A stretch of 15,590 nucleotides of DNA from an uncultured Prevotellaceae bacterium (GCA_945827465.1 CALZOH010000054.1:1-15590); one strand, 5' to 3'; positions 7,923 through 15,590 are shown, counted from the first letter of the stretch. Numbers and translations: made by a program. Notes: a model not told the origin generated them from the sequence alone.

Positions 7923-8969
7923 CTATTTCAGGTCGAACGTCAGTGTTGCTTGGTTGGAACCAACGGTTAAAGTGGCAGTGGCACCTTCGATGAGCGGCCA
8001 ATTAATGCCTGCATGACCGGCACGAAAGCCGTATGCAATAGGAATTTGAAGGTCAGAAAGCGTGTATTTGTCGAGCATCTCCTCGATGCTGCCTATTTGG
8101 AACTCGTTGCCACAGTTGGCAAAATCACCGACCAGGATGCCTTTGACGTGTGAGAGCACTCCATGAAGTTTTAAACTATACATCATGCGGTCGATATTGC
8201 GTGCGTTCTCACCGATTTCTTCTACGAAGAGAATGAGATTGCCCTGTGACGTAAAATCGTAGGCTGAACCGATGAGGGGAGTGAAGGTGCACATATTACC
8301 ACCCACTAAAATACCCGTGGCAGTACCCGTGCGGTTGGTAATTGCGTTTGACGTCCATTCGTAATGGGGCAATCGGCCCAGCAGAAGGTCGCGCAACAGA
8401 AGGTCATCCTCACTTTTTCCTCCGGTATTCTTGAGAGCACTGAGCATAGTGCCATGAATGGCCATTACGTTGGCTGAAACGGAGTAGGAAAGCAGGGTAG
8501 TGATGTCGCTGTAACCGATGAGCCACTTGGGATGATCGTACAATAGGGCAGGAGTGAGCAGTGGCAGCAGTTGGATAGCTCCATATCCGCCGCGTGTTGC
8601 CATGATGGCCTTGATGCCGGGGTGAGTGTAGGCCCATTGTAGGTCTGCGGCTCGCTCGGAAGGCGTACCTGCGTACTTCACAAGGTATGCCTTGTTGGCA
8701 TTAGGCGCCAATACCGGCTCAAAACCCATTGCTCTGATGGCTTCCATACCTTTTTCAAGACTTTCGGCGTCTGATGTGTAGGAGGGACTGACAAGAGCAA
8801 CCGTATCACCCGGTTGCAGAAAGTCGGGACGTAGGCATACGCGCTCATCAGGGATGATGGGCGAACTGTTAGGGACATAATCGTCTTCTTCATCGCTGCA
8901 AGCTCCTAAGGAGATGACAGTCATGAAAAAGAACAAGGTGCGGAACGTGAGGGAAGAGAATATTTTCAT
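7923..8969 (-). CDS. LD-carboxypeptidase, peptidase family S66 (LdcA/MccF-like), lipoprotein
   Basis: This is a serine peptidase of 348 residues. Family members cut the L,D bond of murein tetrapeptides during wall recycling, or cleave microcin C (MccF). The leader ends in LGAC (residues 21-24), so Cys24 is a probable lipidated residue and the enzyme is probably exported. Typical LdcA is cytoplasmic, so this location is a notable difference. The nucleophile is Ser154 in GYSDITTLL, the acid is Glu250 or Glu251 in FVEEIGE, and His319 lies in GHAGINWPL; together these are the S66 triad. RPDFLQPGDTVALVSPS (about 47-63) is the standard opening of the family. The ATG at 8969 lies only 3 bases after the stop of the out-of-frame BspA tail. 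Whether it acts on peptidoglycan or on an imported or secreted peptide is not decidable. Confidence 0.9.
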   Translation of the reverse strand: MKIFSSLTFRTLFFFMTVISLGACSDEEDDYVPNSSPIIPDERVCLRPDFLQPGDTVALVSPSYTSDAESLEKGMEAIRAMGFEPVLAPNANKAYLVKYAGTPSERAADLQWAYTHPGIKAIMATRGGYGAIQLLPLLTPALLYDHPKWLIGYSDITTLLSYSVSANVMAIHGTMLSALKNTGGKSEDDLLLRDLLLGRLPHYEWTSNAITNRTGTATGILVGGNMCTFTPLIGSAYDFTSQGNLILFVEEIGENARNIDRMMYSLKLHGVLSHVKGILVGDFANCGNEFQIGSIEEMLDKYTLSDLQIPIAYGFRAGHAGINWPLIEGATATLTVGSNQATLTFDLK

Positions 8970-8972
8970 GAT

Positions 8973-9086
8973 TTAGATCTTAACTTTAAATGCTTTTCTT
9001 TCTAACTTGATAAAATAGATATTGTTTTTGGGAAGTGAGAACTTCGTGACGCTGTCTTTTACCCTGGAAGCCTCATACATTTCGCC
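8973..9086 (-). pseudogene. detached C-terminal sorting tail of the BspA-like protein (frameshifted)
   Basis: Just upstream of the BspA stop, a second - strand frame is open from 9086 to a TAA at 8973-8975. It reads GEMYEASRVKDSVTKFSLPK and continues NNIYFIKLERKAFKVKI. This is the expected ending of a type IX-like C-terminal sorting domain: short beta strands, the NNIYFIKL pattern and a basic last strand. It continues smoothly from IENAPLNSLISIYTVK in the BspA frame if one base is added near 9083-9090. The BspA frame itself ends out of character with AKCMRLPG. A one-base deletion, real or from sequencing, is the simplest explanation. The tail has no start context of its own. Confidence 0.75.
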
Positions 9087-10942
9087 TTAACGGTGTAAAT
9101 GCTGATGAGTGAATTAAGCGGAGCGTTTTCAATGAAGATATCTCCGTCTTTGACCAGGAGCGTAATGGTGGCGCCGGTGGGAAGTTGGATGTTTGTTTTG
9201 GAGTCATCGTAAATGTAAAGGGTATCGTGAACTTCCACAACGTTTGCAGCACATTTGATTTGAAGAGAAGCGGTTTCAGACTGCTTTTTACCTTCTGCCA
9301 TCGCGTAGGCCGTGACTTGGTAGAGCCCTGAGAGGGGTATGCTGTCGGAAGCGGTGACTCCCTGGCGAAAATCGGCGGGTGTAATCGTGTAATGTATCAT
9401 GGCTCCCTCGGTGGCACAGGAAAATTTGATGGAGGAGCCGGTGTAAGTGATGGTGGGAACTTCGCAGAACGTCGGATCGGTGGATACATGACTGTCGGCA
9501 GCCACAATTTTTCCGAACTGATTCCATGGCGCGAGAGTCTGATAGACATCTACCTTGCCTTCGGGTACGTAGAGCGTGGCATTGGCCAGATTTTGTGTGC
9601 CAAAGATGCCTGACTCGGTGGCGGGAGGCTCTTCGCCGGTGAGAGTGAACGCTTCAATGTGTGCGTTTGAAAAGGCTTTGGCCTCGATGAGCTCTATGTT
9701 TTTCCCTAAAACGACTTTGCGTAAAAGCGCATTGTTGAATCCGGTGCTAATGACGGAAATGCTATCGCCAATATAAAGTTCCTCGCATTGGAAATCGGGT
9801 TGTAGGAAAGAATTATAGAATAAACTCTTGACTTTACTGCAACCTATGAATGAAGTGGAACTGATCGATGTGACAGAATGGGGAATGGTCACAGAAGTGA
9901 CGTCTGAGCAGAAGTAAAAAGCACTGTTGCCTATCTTTTTTACAGATGAAGGGATGGTTGCAGATGTAAGTTTTGAACACAAATAGAATGCGTAGCCTTC
10001 AATATCGGTTACTGACGTAGGAATGGTGACTGAACGCAGGCCGGAACAACCGCTAAATGCCGACTCACCAATGCTTGTTACAGATTCAGGAATATGAATC
10101 GAGGTCAAACCACTGCAAAAGCTAAAGGCTTTCACTCCGATGGAAGTTATAGAATCAGGGATGGAGAAGGAGGTCAGACCGGTGCAACCGCTGAAAGCGC
10201 AGGAGCCGATGGTTGTAATGGATGCAGGAAGCGTGATGGAGGTTAAACTTTTGCAGTCATCGAACGTAAAAGGTTCAATGCTGGTGATGGAGTGGGGCAG
10301 ATGGATGGAGGACAAGTTCTCGCAGGAACTGAAGGCACTTCTTCCGAGGTAAGTGATGGAGTTGGGCAGGGCGATAGAGGTTAAACTGTTGCACCCACGG
10401 AATGCACCCTCGCCGATATGGGTTACTGATTCAGGAATGCTGATGGAGGTCAGGCTGGTACAATCCTCAAATACGCTTTCTCCTATTTCGGTGATAGAAG
10501 TAGGCAAAGTGACTGATTGCAATTCTTTACACTTAGCAAATGCAAGCTTCTCAATATTTGTAACGGAACTTGGGATGGTTACTTCAGTTAATCCTTCGCA
10601 AAACCAAAAAGCACTCTCACCGATGTCAGTGACAGAAGTCGGAATCGTGATGGATGTTAAGCCCGAGCATTGAATGAATGCGTTGCTTCCAATTCTTGTA
10701 ATACCATCCGGCAGACTAATTTTGAGAATGGATGCATGCTCAGAATACCACGGTGCATCCGTATCATCGTCGTAATTAGCCATCTCTCCGCTACCTTCGA
10801 TGTTCAGCAAGCCGTTTTCGGTGTTAAAAGTCCATATGAGATGGTTTCCATCTTTTCCACAAGACCCGTTGAGTATTTCGGCATTGACTGAGAGAGACGT
10901 AAACAAAGCCAACAACGTAAATAATGATGGAATACGCTTCAT
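9059..10942 (-). CDS. BspA-like leucine-rich-repeat surface protein, C-terminally frameshifted
   Basis: This is a secreted or surface protein of 627 residues as encoded. I start it at ATG 10942 (MKRIPSLFTLLALFTSLSVNA), a clean signal peptide; 23 codons of open frame upstream look non-coding. About 13 tandem 23-residue LRR_5 (BspA/TpLRR) units run from about residue 84 to 382, of the form IGxxAFxxCxxLTSxxIPxSVT. Further degenerate units follow to about 490. A chitobiase/Ig-like beta domain comes next (about 495-575, VPTITYTGSSIKFSC...). The protein ends abruptly at AKCMRLPG, inside what should be the C-terminal sorting domain; the rest is in the next frame (8973-9086). Family members take part in adhesion to host or bacterial surfaces, but the target is not inferable here. 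Without the tail, surface attachment by type IX secretion would probably fail. Confidence 0.88.
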   Translation of the reverse strand: MKRIPSLFTLLALFTSLSVNAEILNGSCGKDGNHLIWTFNTENGLLNIEGSGEMANYDDDTDAPWYSEHASILKISLPDGITRIGSNAFIQCSGLTSITIPTSVTDIGESAFWFCEGLTEVTIPSSVTNIEKLAFAKCKELQSVTLPTSITEIGESVFEDCTSLTSISIPESVTHIGEGAFRGCNSLTSIALPNSITYLGRSAFSSCENLSSIHLPHSITSIEPFTFDDCKSLTSITLPASITTIGSCAFSGCTGLTSFSIPDSITSIGVKAFSFCSGLTSIHIPESVTSIGESAFSGCSGLRSVTIPTSVTDIEGYAFYLCSKLTSATIPSSVKKIGNSAFYFCSDVTSVTIPHSVTSISSTSFIGCSKVKSLFYNSFLQPDFQCEELYIGDSISVISTGFNNALLRKVVLGKNIELIEAKAFSNAHIEAFTLTGEEPPATESGIFGTQNLANATLYVPEGKVDVYQTLAPWNQFGKIVAADSHVSTDPTFCEVPTITYTGSSIKFSCATEGAMIHYTITPADFRQGVTASDSIPLSGLYQVTAYAMAEGKKQSETASLQIKCAANVVEVHDTLYIYDDSKTNIQLPTGATITLLVKDGDIFIENAPLNSLISIYTVKAKCMRLPG

Positions 10943-11011
10943 TGTTATATGACCCTTTATTCGTGTCGGGCACAACCTTAATGTAGATGATTGAAAAAAG
11001 AGATGATTCAA

Positions 11012-11111
11012 TTCCTATGATTGATTTACCGATCGCTTATTGCCGAAGGGAAGGTGTTGTGAGAACTGTGTCAATGCCTTATGTGAGCTCTCTTTAACCT
11101 CTTCACTGTTG
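11012..11111 (-). other. distal part of the BspA 5' leader region
   Basis: With the promoter at 11112-11142, the BspA mRNA would have an untranslated leader of about 160 bases, ending at ATG 10942. I saw no strong hairpin or known riboswitch motif in it and no small open frame with a credible start. Long leaders are common for Bacteroidota surface-protein genes. Confidence 0.35.
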
Positions 11112-11142
11112 CAAAGTTAATGATTTCATCGTTTTTACCAAA
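11112..11142 (-). promoter_or_regulatory. Bacteroidota-type promoter for the BspA-like gene
   Basis: On the - strand, TTTG (11142-11139) is followed after exactly 19 bases by TAACTTTG (11119-11112), a full match to the TTTG / TAnnTTTG consensus with normal spacing. Transcription would start near 11105 and run through the BspA gene, possibly on into the carboxypeptidase and upp genes. Confidence 0.7.
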
Positions 11143-11356
11143 ATTTTGCTCCAAGCTTCCATAAAGGTCCGAAGTTTGTGATTCGTTAATCCCTAATCGG
11201 TCATTGGTCTGTCTGGGATAATGCATTATTGATAGTACTCATTGAGTGATGATGTCAGGAAATAACAACATCTTTGATAGTCGGCAATAATATTAAATGA
11301 AAGAGCCGTGGTGATGAAGTAAGGAATAAGAGTGTGTTTTTACAGCGCGTCAAAGC
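11143..11356. other. non-coding stretch between the BspA promoter and the distal end of the CRISPR array
   Basis: There is no credible gene on either strand. By array orientation this is the trailer end: transcription of the array on the - strand would run out here. I saw no clear hairpin followed by a T-run on the - strand, so termination of the array transcript is unexplained. Confidence 0.5.
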
Positions 11357-13049
11357 GTTTCAATCCACACTCCCACATGGGGAGTGACGTCATATCTTTG
11401 CTCCTAATAACTCGAATGACATCGGTTTCAATCCACACTCCCATATGGGGAGTGACTAATGCGCCCTTGTTCGATTTTAGACGCATTCATGTTTCAATCC
11501 ACACTCCCACATGGGGAGTGACATAATTACCGCCCCTTTGGCATGTAACTGTTGAGGTTTCAATCCACACTCCCACATGGGGAGTGACTCGTTGGTGTTC
11601 AAATTGTTGCCAGGGTCGATGATAGTTTCAATCCACACTCCCACATGGGGAGTGACTTTAGATTTTTTACTTGATGGAGCGACAGCAGAAGTTTCAATCC
11701 ACACTCCCACATGGGGAGTGACGACCTGGAAAATGGCTATATCCGCACCTGTATTTTTGTTTCAATCCACACTCCCACATGGGGAGTGACTCAGCTTCCT
11801 TCTGTTGGTGCTGGTAATGTTTTGTTTCAATCCACACTCCCACATGGGGAGTGACTATTCTGAGACTCCCTTTCGGGTTCCCTGAATAAGGTTTCAATCC
11901 ACACTCCCACATGGGGAGTGACATATTTATATGCAATCTTTGCGATAAGTTTCTTTAGTTTCAATCCACACTCCCACATGGGGAGTGACATCCAGACGCT
12001 TGCGATCTTCTGCACGGTTGATGTTTCAATCCACACTCCCACATGGGGAGTGACGCATCTCGAAGACGTTGCATCTGCATAGATGGTGTTTCAATCCACA
12101 CTCCCACATGGGGAGTGACAAAGTAAACCAATCACCCATCCATGTTCGGTAAAGTTTCAATCCACACTCCCACATGGGGAGTGACAATTAAGTGTCGTAC
12201 GAAAATCGCCGGCTACACGTGTTTCAATCCACACTCCCACATGGGGAGTGACTCGATTTGGCACAAAGAAAAAATGAACTCGGGCTTGTTTCAATCCACA
12301 CTCCCACATGGGGAGTGACACTCTTGATTTGGTTAATTTGAGCTTTTTTAAGACGTTTCAATCCACACTCCCACATGGGGAGTGACGAGATATAAGCTTA
12401 TAATGTCGGAGATCTAATTGAGTTTCAATCCACACTCCCACATGGGGAGTGACTTGGCATCAGATTGTTGCTTACCAAGTCCTGTTTGTTTCAATCCACA
12501 CTCCCACATGGGGAGTGACTATCTGCCAAATTCATGACAGGTGTAGACGATAGGTTTCAATCCACACTCCCACATGGGGAGTGACACATTACAGGTTCAA
12601 GTGCCCCTATTGTTAATGGTTTCAATCCACACTCCCACATGGGGAGTGACGCTGCTTGCGTGTTAGTTCCGAGCTGGAAGCCAGAGTTTCAATCCACACT
12701 CCCACATGGGGAGTGACCCCGACGGGTCGACGTGGTGGAACACGCCTTGGTGGTTTCAATCCACACTCCCACATGGGGAGTGACTTCTCAAACGTCTTCG
12801 CAAATCCTATAAATCCCTTGTTTCAATCCACACTCCCACATGGGGAGTGACCAGGCGATTTTGGCGTTTTGTATCCGATTTTCTGTGTTTCAATCCACAC
12901 TCCCACATGGGGAGTGACAGGCGATTTTGGCGTTTTGTATCCCATTTTTTGCGTTTCAATCCACACTCCCACATGGGGAGTGACTGGTAACGGTAACAGA
13001 TATTGGTTTGAATAACTGTTTCAATCCACACTCCCACATGGGGAGTGAC
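11357..13049 (-). CRISPR. type I-C CRISPR array, 26 repeats and 25 spacers
   Basis: The 32-bp repeat begins GTTTCAATCC and ends GGGGAGTGAC on the + strand. Repeat starts are at 11357, 11425, 11491, 11557, 11625, 11691, 11759, 11824, 11891, 11958, 12023, 12088, 12154, 12221, 12288, 12355, 12422, 12488, 12554, 12619, 12686, 12753, 12820, 12887, 12953 and 13018. Spacers are 33-36 bp. Every repeat is identical except the second (11425-11456), which has C to T at 11444, in the loop. Repeat positions 12-18 and 24-30 form a 7-bp stem (CACTCCC / GGGAGTG) with a 5-base loop, as in type I-C. In that type crRNAs end their 5' handle in ATTGAAAC, so the transcribed strand is -, the same as cas4-cas1-cas2. 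The leader is then at 13050-13214 and the oldest spacers lie near 11389. The spacers at 12852-12886 and 12919-12952 are near-duplicates. Confidence 0.98.
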
Positions 13050-13214
13050 TCTTTATTTTTAAATACCAGATTATAAAAATGATATAGAATCAATTTTGCG
13101 AAATAGATCTTTTAACATAAATATTTTCTGATAGTTTACATTCAATCTTTTAAAGATGCTGATAGTCAAATGATGCGAAAGACGCAAGAATCTTGTAGTA
13201 CTTCATATTCGCAC
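13050..13214 (-). promoter_or_regulatory. CRISPR leader
   Basis: This is a 165-bp, strongly AT-rich, non-coding stretch between the cas2 stop and the newest repeat, the usual place of a leader carrying the array promoter and the integration signals. It holds two direct copies of CTGATAGT (13128-13135 and 13159-13166, 31 bp apart) and two of ATCTTTTAA (13107-13115 and 13145-13153). The second of these is part of a 13-base near-palindrome with arms ATCTTT and AAAGAT (13145-13157). I found no exact TAnnTTTG promoter on the - strand. The leader assignment rests on position and on the variant repeat lying at the other end. Confidence 0.75.
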
Positions 13215-13505
13215 CTATATGATAATTGCTTGATCAACATTATACGCAGTTTGCATCCCAAGTACTTCTACACGGCGGTTTTCATTCCTGTTGAGGTGAT
13301 AAAAGCGTACACTATCTGCGTCTGTATCTATGATGTCTCTAATGTGTTCTTTAAGGATGCAAAATTGTGCTTCTGTCAGTTCGCATTCAAAGACTGAATT
13401 TTGCACTCTTTGACCATAGTCAAGGCAAGCTTTGGCGACTCTGCGCAAACGTCTTTGACCTGACTTGTCGGTTGTATCCACATCGTATGTCACAAGTATA
13501 TACAT
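13215..13505 (-). CDS. cas2: CRISPR-associated endonuclease Cas2 (type I-C)
   Basis: This is the small structural subunit of the Cas1-Cas2 spacer-integration complex, 96 residues, typical for the family. It starts MYILVTYDVDTTDKSGQRRL, with the ferredoxin-like first strand and conserved Asp8. The helix RVAKACLDYGQRVQNSVFEC and the strand DSVRFYHL follow in the usual order. The ATG at 13505 is 6 bases after the cas1 stop, so the two are co-transcribed. It is the last cas gene before the leader and array, the standard type I-C arrangement. Confidence 0.96.
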   Translation of the reverse strand: MYILVTYDVDTTDKSGQRRLRRVAKACLDYGQRVQNSVFECELTEAQFCILKEHIRDIIDTDADSVRFYHLNRNENRRVEVLGMQTAYNVDQAIII

Positions 13506-13511
13506 AGGGCG

Positions 13512-14534
13512 TTATTTAATTAGAAATACAGGATAGTCATCAATGTCTTTTCTTATACACCTTGCCAACATCATGGCTTGGACGTATGGCAAAAGACCAA
13601 TTTCAACTTTTTCATTGATGTATGGATGTATAATAGTCTCCCGCTTACGGTTCTGCCAAGCCGTGATGAATGTCTTCCTTCCGTTTTCTGTTAATACAAC
13701 TCCGTTGTCTCCTTGATAAAGAAAATCTTTTGGAGTAATCTGTCGCTTATTGATGAGCGACAATACGAAACGGTCTCCGAGATATGCCCTAAACTCTTCC
13801 ATCATATCGAGAGCAAGTGATGTGCGACCCGGACGTAAAGCATGGAGGAACCCCACGTAGGGGTCAAGCCCTACGGTTTCAAGTGCAGCAGTAATGTCGT
13901 TTGCAATTAATGTGTATGCCAAGGAGAGCATGGCGTTAACGGCATCTTTTGGCGGACGGCGATTTCTTCCGTTAAAGGGGAAAGACTCCTTCTGATTGAG
14001 TATAAGTATGGGCAATACTTCAAAATAGGCATTTGATGCCATCCCCTCGAATCCCATCAATTCAGTCTTGTCTTTTGCATTGAGAGCATGGCGTTTGTTG
14101 GTATCAAGCATCTTGACGGCATCATCCACTTCGGTACTCGCACCATAATCACGTATGTACCTCCTAAGTATATTGCGATAGTTCTGTATCTTGGCTGCAA
14201 TCATGAGTTTGGCCACATGCAAAGACCATTCTTCATCGTCGGACAAAGCGTATTGGGCTTTGCGAAGCAGCACGTTGCCATGAGTAGCCCCCTGAACACG
14301 ACTTACAAACCTGCCATTGGGAGACAAGAATGTGAGCGAAATGCCACTGTCACTGCACAGTTTCATTAGTCCGGGACTTGCTCCCATATAGCCGAAGGTG
14401 ACAATCCCCTCAATATTGATTGAAGGAATGCGGAACACCTCCTGTTGCTTGACAGATACAACCACATTCAGCCCGTCTTTACTGAGATAGGCTTCTGGGG
14501 TCGTAATGTAAAGGGTGTTTAATAGTTTTCTCAT
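13512..14534 (-). CDS. cas1: CRISPR-associated integrase Cas1 (type I-C)
   Basis: This is the catalytic integrase that inserts new spacers at the leader end of the array, 340 residues, normal for type I-C. The N-terminal beta domain (about 1-80) contains IPSINIEGIVTFGYMGASPG. The helical C-domain has the metal-binding residues Glu163 (GFEGMASNAYF), His231 (GFLHALRPGRTSLALDM) and Asp243, with Glu246 close by. All catalytic motifs look intact, consistent with an active adaptation module. The start ATG at 14534 overlaps the cas4 stop by ATGA (14531-14534). Confidence 0.97.
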   Translation of the reverse strand: MRKLLNTLYITTPEAYLSKDGLNVVVSVKQQEVFRIPSINIEGIVTFGYMGASPGLMKLCSDSGISLTFLSPNGRFVSRVQGATHGNVLLRKAQYALSDDEEWSLHVAKLMIAAKIQNYRNILRRYIRDYGASTEVDDAVKMLDTNKRHALNAKDKTELMGFEGMASNAYFEVLPILILNQKESFPFNGRNRRPPKDAVNAMLSLAYTLIANDITAALETVGLDPYVGFLHALRPGRTSLALDMMEEFRAYLGDRFVLSLINKRQITPKDFLYQGDNGVVLTENGRKTFITAWQNRKRETIIHPYINEKVEIGLLPYVQAMMLARCIRKDIDDYPVFLIK

Positions 14535-15193
14535 ACCAACAAGTTGTTATTAAGATAAGTCGCTACATCACCACAGTCATTTACCTCAGGTAGGCAGATG
14601 TTTTTCAGCGAGCATTGGTCGCAATGCTTTCCCCTGGATGCTGTCGGGATCTGCCTACTTTGATAGATGCAGTGCATTTCACTGGCACATTCTCTTACGA
14701 TGTCGCGCAATCTTGGAGTGATTTCCACCTCAATTCTGTGACGTATCTCCCCATAGAAGAAGACACCGAATGCCACACGTATGGAATACATTTCTTCTAA
14801 ACACATGGCTTGGGCAGCCAATTGTACTTCATCCACCTCGTTCTTCTTAGGCTTTCCGTGCTTGTACTCCACAGGAACAGGCAGCCAATGCCCCGGGTAT
14901 TTCGGATGTTGGATAGTATCTGTAATATCCTCAGAAGGCAATAGTTCAATAGCATCGCTGATGCCATAGAGCCCAAGTTCATGAGATGCGATATTGACAG
15001 AGCGAAGGGTGATGTGGTCACCACATTTCTGACGATAAAACGGGTCATCAACATGCTTGTGCAGCAGATGTCCTTCAATCGTTAGTCGATTGTCGTCCCA
15101 CTGCTGCTCAAGATGTATGAGTGCCCATTGTCGGGGACAGAACCTATAGTGCTGTATCCCCGACAACATCAGCATATCGTCTTCGCTATACAT
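14531..15193 (-). CDS. cas4: CRISPR-associated exonuclease Cas4 (type I-C)
   Basis: This is an iron-sulfur RecB-like nuclease that trims prespacers and selects for the PAM before Cas1-Cas2 integration; 220 residues. The four cluster cysteines are visible: Cys19 (HYRFCPRQWAL) and Cys191, Cys194 and Cys200 (HCDQCSLKNIC). The nuclease motifs are Asp80 (GISDAIEL) and Glu109/Lys111 (PVEYKHGKPK), followed by the QLAAQAMCLEEMY helix with Gln124. The start ATG at 15193 lies 8 bases after the cas7 stop, and its own stop overlaps the cas1 start. Confidence 0.96.
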   Translation of the reverse strand: MYSEDDMLMLSGIQHYRFCPRQWALIHLEQQWDDNRLTIEGHLLHKHVDDPFYRQKCGDHITLRSVNIASHELGLYGISDAIELLPSEDITDTIQHPKYPGHWLPVPVEYKHGKPKKNEVDEVQLAAQAMCLEEMYSIRVAFGVFFYGEIRHRIEVEITPRLRDIVRECASEMHCIYQSRQIPTASRGKHCDQCSLKNICLPEVNDCGDVATYLNNNLLV

Positions 15194-15201
15194 TATTATA
15201 T

Positions 15202-15590
15202 TTATATAAGCTCTTCTACTGTGACGTTTGCAGGCAAGCCTGTCTTGTCTATTGTAACGGTGTAGTCGTTGAAGGAACGAGGAATTTTCCCTTTCTCCTT
15301 GGGTTTAATTCTTACAAGGTCAAACAGTTTATTAGCAGGTGCATTGCCAAGTACAGAATTGTGTTTGAAGACAATAAGTCTCTGCGCACTCATCAGTCCA
15401 CGTGCCGCCGAGCGGTCAAAATCGAACATGTTTTGCAGTGCTTCCCAGAACAATGCAAGGTCTTCCTCTGAAAAGCCTGTCTGCTTGGCGAGGTTAGCAG
15501 AGATGAAGCCGTGGCAGACATAGAGTCCATAGGGTACAATATTTTTGCGTCCCATAGTGCGCTCTTTCTGCCTAACATCATCTGTTTCAG
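15202..15590 (-). CDS. cas7: Cas7 (Csd2) backbone subunit of the type I-C Cascade, C-terminal part only
   Basis: The frame is open through the right edge, so only the last 128 residues are in the window and the true start lies outside. An internal ATG at 15555 is not the start, because the sequence before it (ETDDVRQKERT) is typical Csd2. The segment MGRKNIVPYGLYVCHGFISA and the later FDFDRSAARGLMSAQRLIVF and HNSVLGNAPANKLFDLV are characteristic of the Csd2 C-terminal half. Cas7 forms the helical filament along the crRNA. cas8c, cas5 and cas3 should lie further upstream, beyond the edge. Confidence 0.93.
   Translation of the reverse strand, partial: ETDDVRQKERTMGRKNIVPYGLYVCHGFISANLAKQTGFSEEDLALFWEALQNMFDFDRSAARGLMSAQRLIVFKHNSVLGNAPANKLFDLVRIKPKEKGKIPRSFNDYTVTIDKTGLPANVTVEELI

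Noticed and set aside
10140..10673. + strand open frames opposite the BspA gene with repeated MEV/VMEL-like peptides
   Set aside because: They are antisense reflections of the 69-bp LRR coding repeats and have no independent support.
10943..11011. A 23-codon N-terminal extension of the BspA frame
   Set aside because: The signal peptide begins at ATG 10942, and the extension would place charged and cysteine-containing sequence in front of it.
11856..11890. A spacer with internal complementarity (CCC...GGG core and TATTC...GAATA ends) that might be a terminator inside the array
   Set aside because: The stem is short and interrupted and lacks a T-run. It is a normal-length spacer between perfect repeats.
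11332..13037. Several open frames of 60-80 codons across the CRISPR array, with peptides such as SIHTPTWGVT or SLPMWECGLK repeated
   Set aside because: These are translations of the CRISPR repeat in different frames. They are a common false annotation and do not represent genes.

Overview
The window looks like chromosomal DNA from a Bacteroidales bacterium, most likely Prevotellaceae. The evidence is a BspA-type leucine-rich-repeat surface protein with a type IX-like C-terminal tail, two lipoproteins with Bacteroidota-style lipoboxes, and promoters that fit the Bacteroidota TTTG / TAnnTTTG pattern rather than -35/-10. The genus is an inference.

Layout. Positions 1-178 hold four copies of a 43-bp direct repeat that runs off the left edge and resembles the repeated ends of IS21-family elements. 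Positions 179-509 are non-coding up to a promoter and a 26-bp palindrome. From 510 to 7156 on the + strand lies a compact seven-gene operon: TetR regulator, TolC-like outer-membrane protein, HlyD-like adaptor lipoprotein, two ABC ATPases and two ABC-2 permeases. Most junctions are ATGA-type overlaps or gaps of a few bases. Together they make a complete self-regulated tripartite exporter like E. coli YbhGFSR with its regulator CecR, but with the tandem ATPase split in two and an outer-membrane channel included. The substrate cannot be read from sequence.

From 10942 down to 7211 on the - strand are a BspA-like protein, a lipoprotein LD-carboxypeptidase (peptidase family S66) and uracil phosphoribosyltransferase. 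The BspA gene appears frameshifted just before its C-terminal sorting tail; the lost tail is intact in the next frame and ends 3 bases before the carboxypeptidase start.

The right-hand third is a type I-C CRISPR-Cas locus read on the - strand: the 3' end of cas7, then cas4, cas1 and cas2, a 165-bp AT-rich leader, and an array of 26 repeats and 25 spacers (11357-13049). cas3, cas5 and cas8c are expected beyond the right edge. Two adjacent leader-proximal spacers are near-identical variants of one protospacer, with two of the three differences in the seed, which suggests re-acquisition against an escape variant.

I saw no wholly new system. The best leads are the spacer pair, the BspA frameshift, the split of catalytic motifs between the two ATPases, and the 43-bp repeats.
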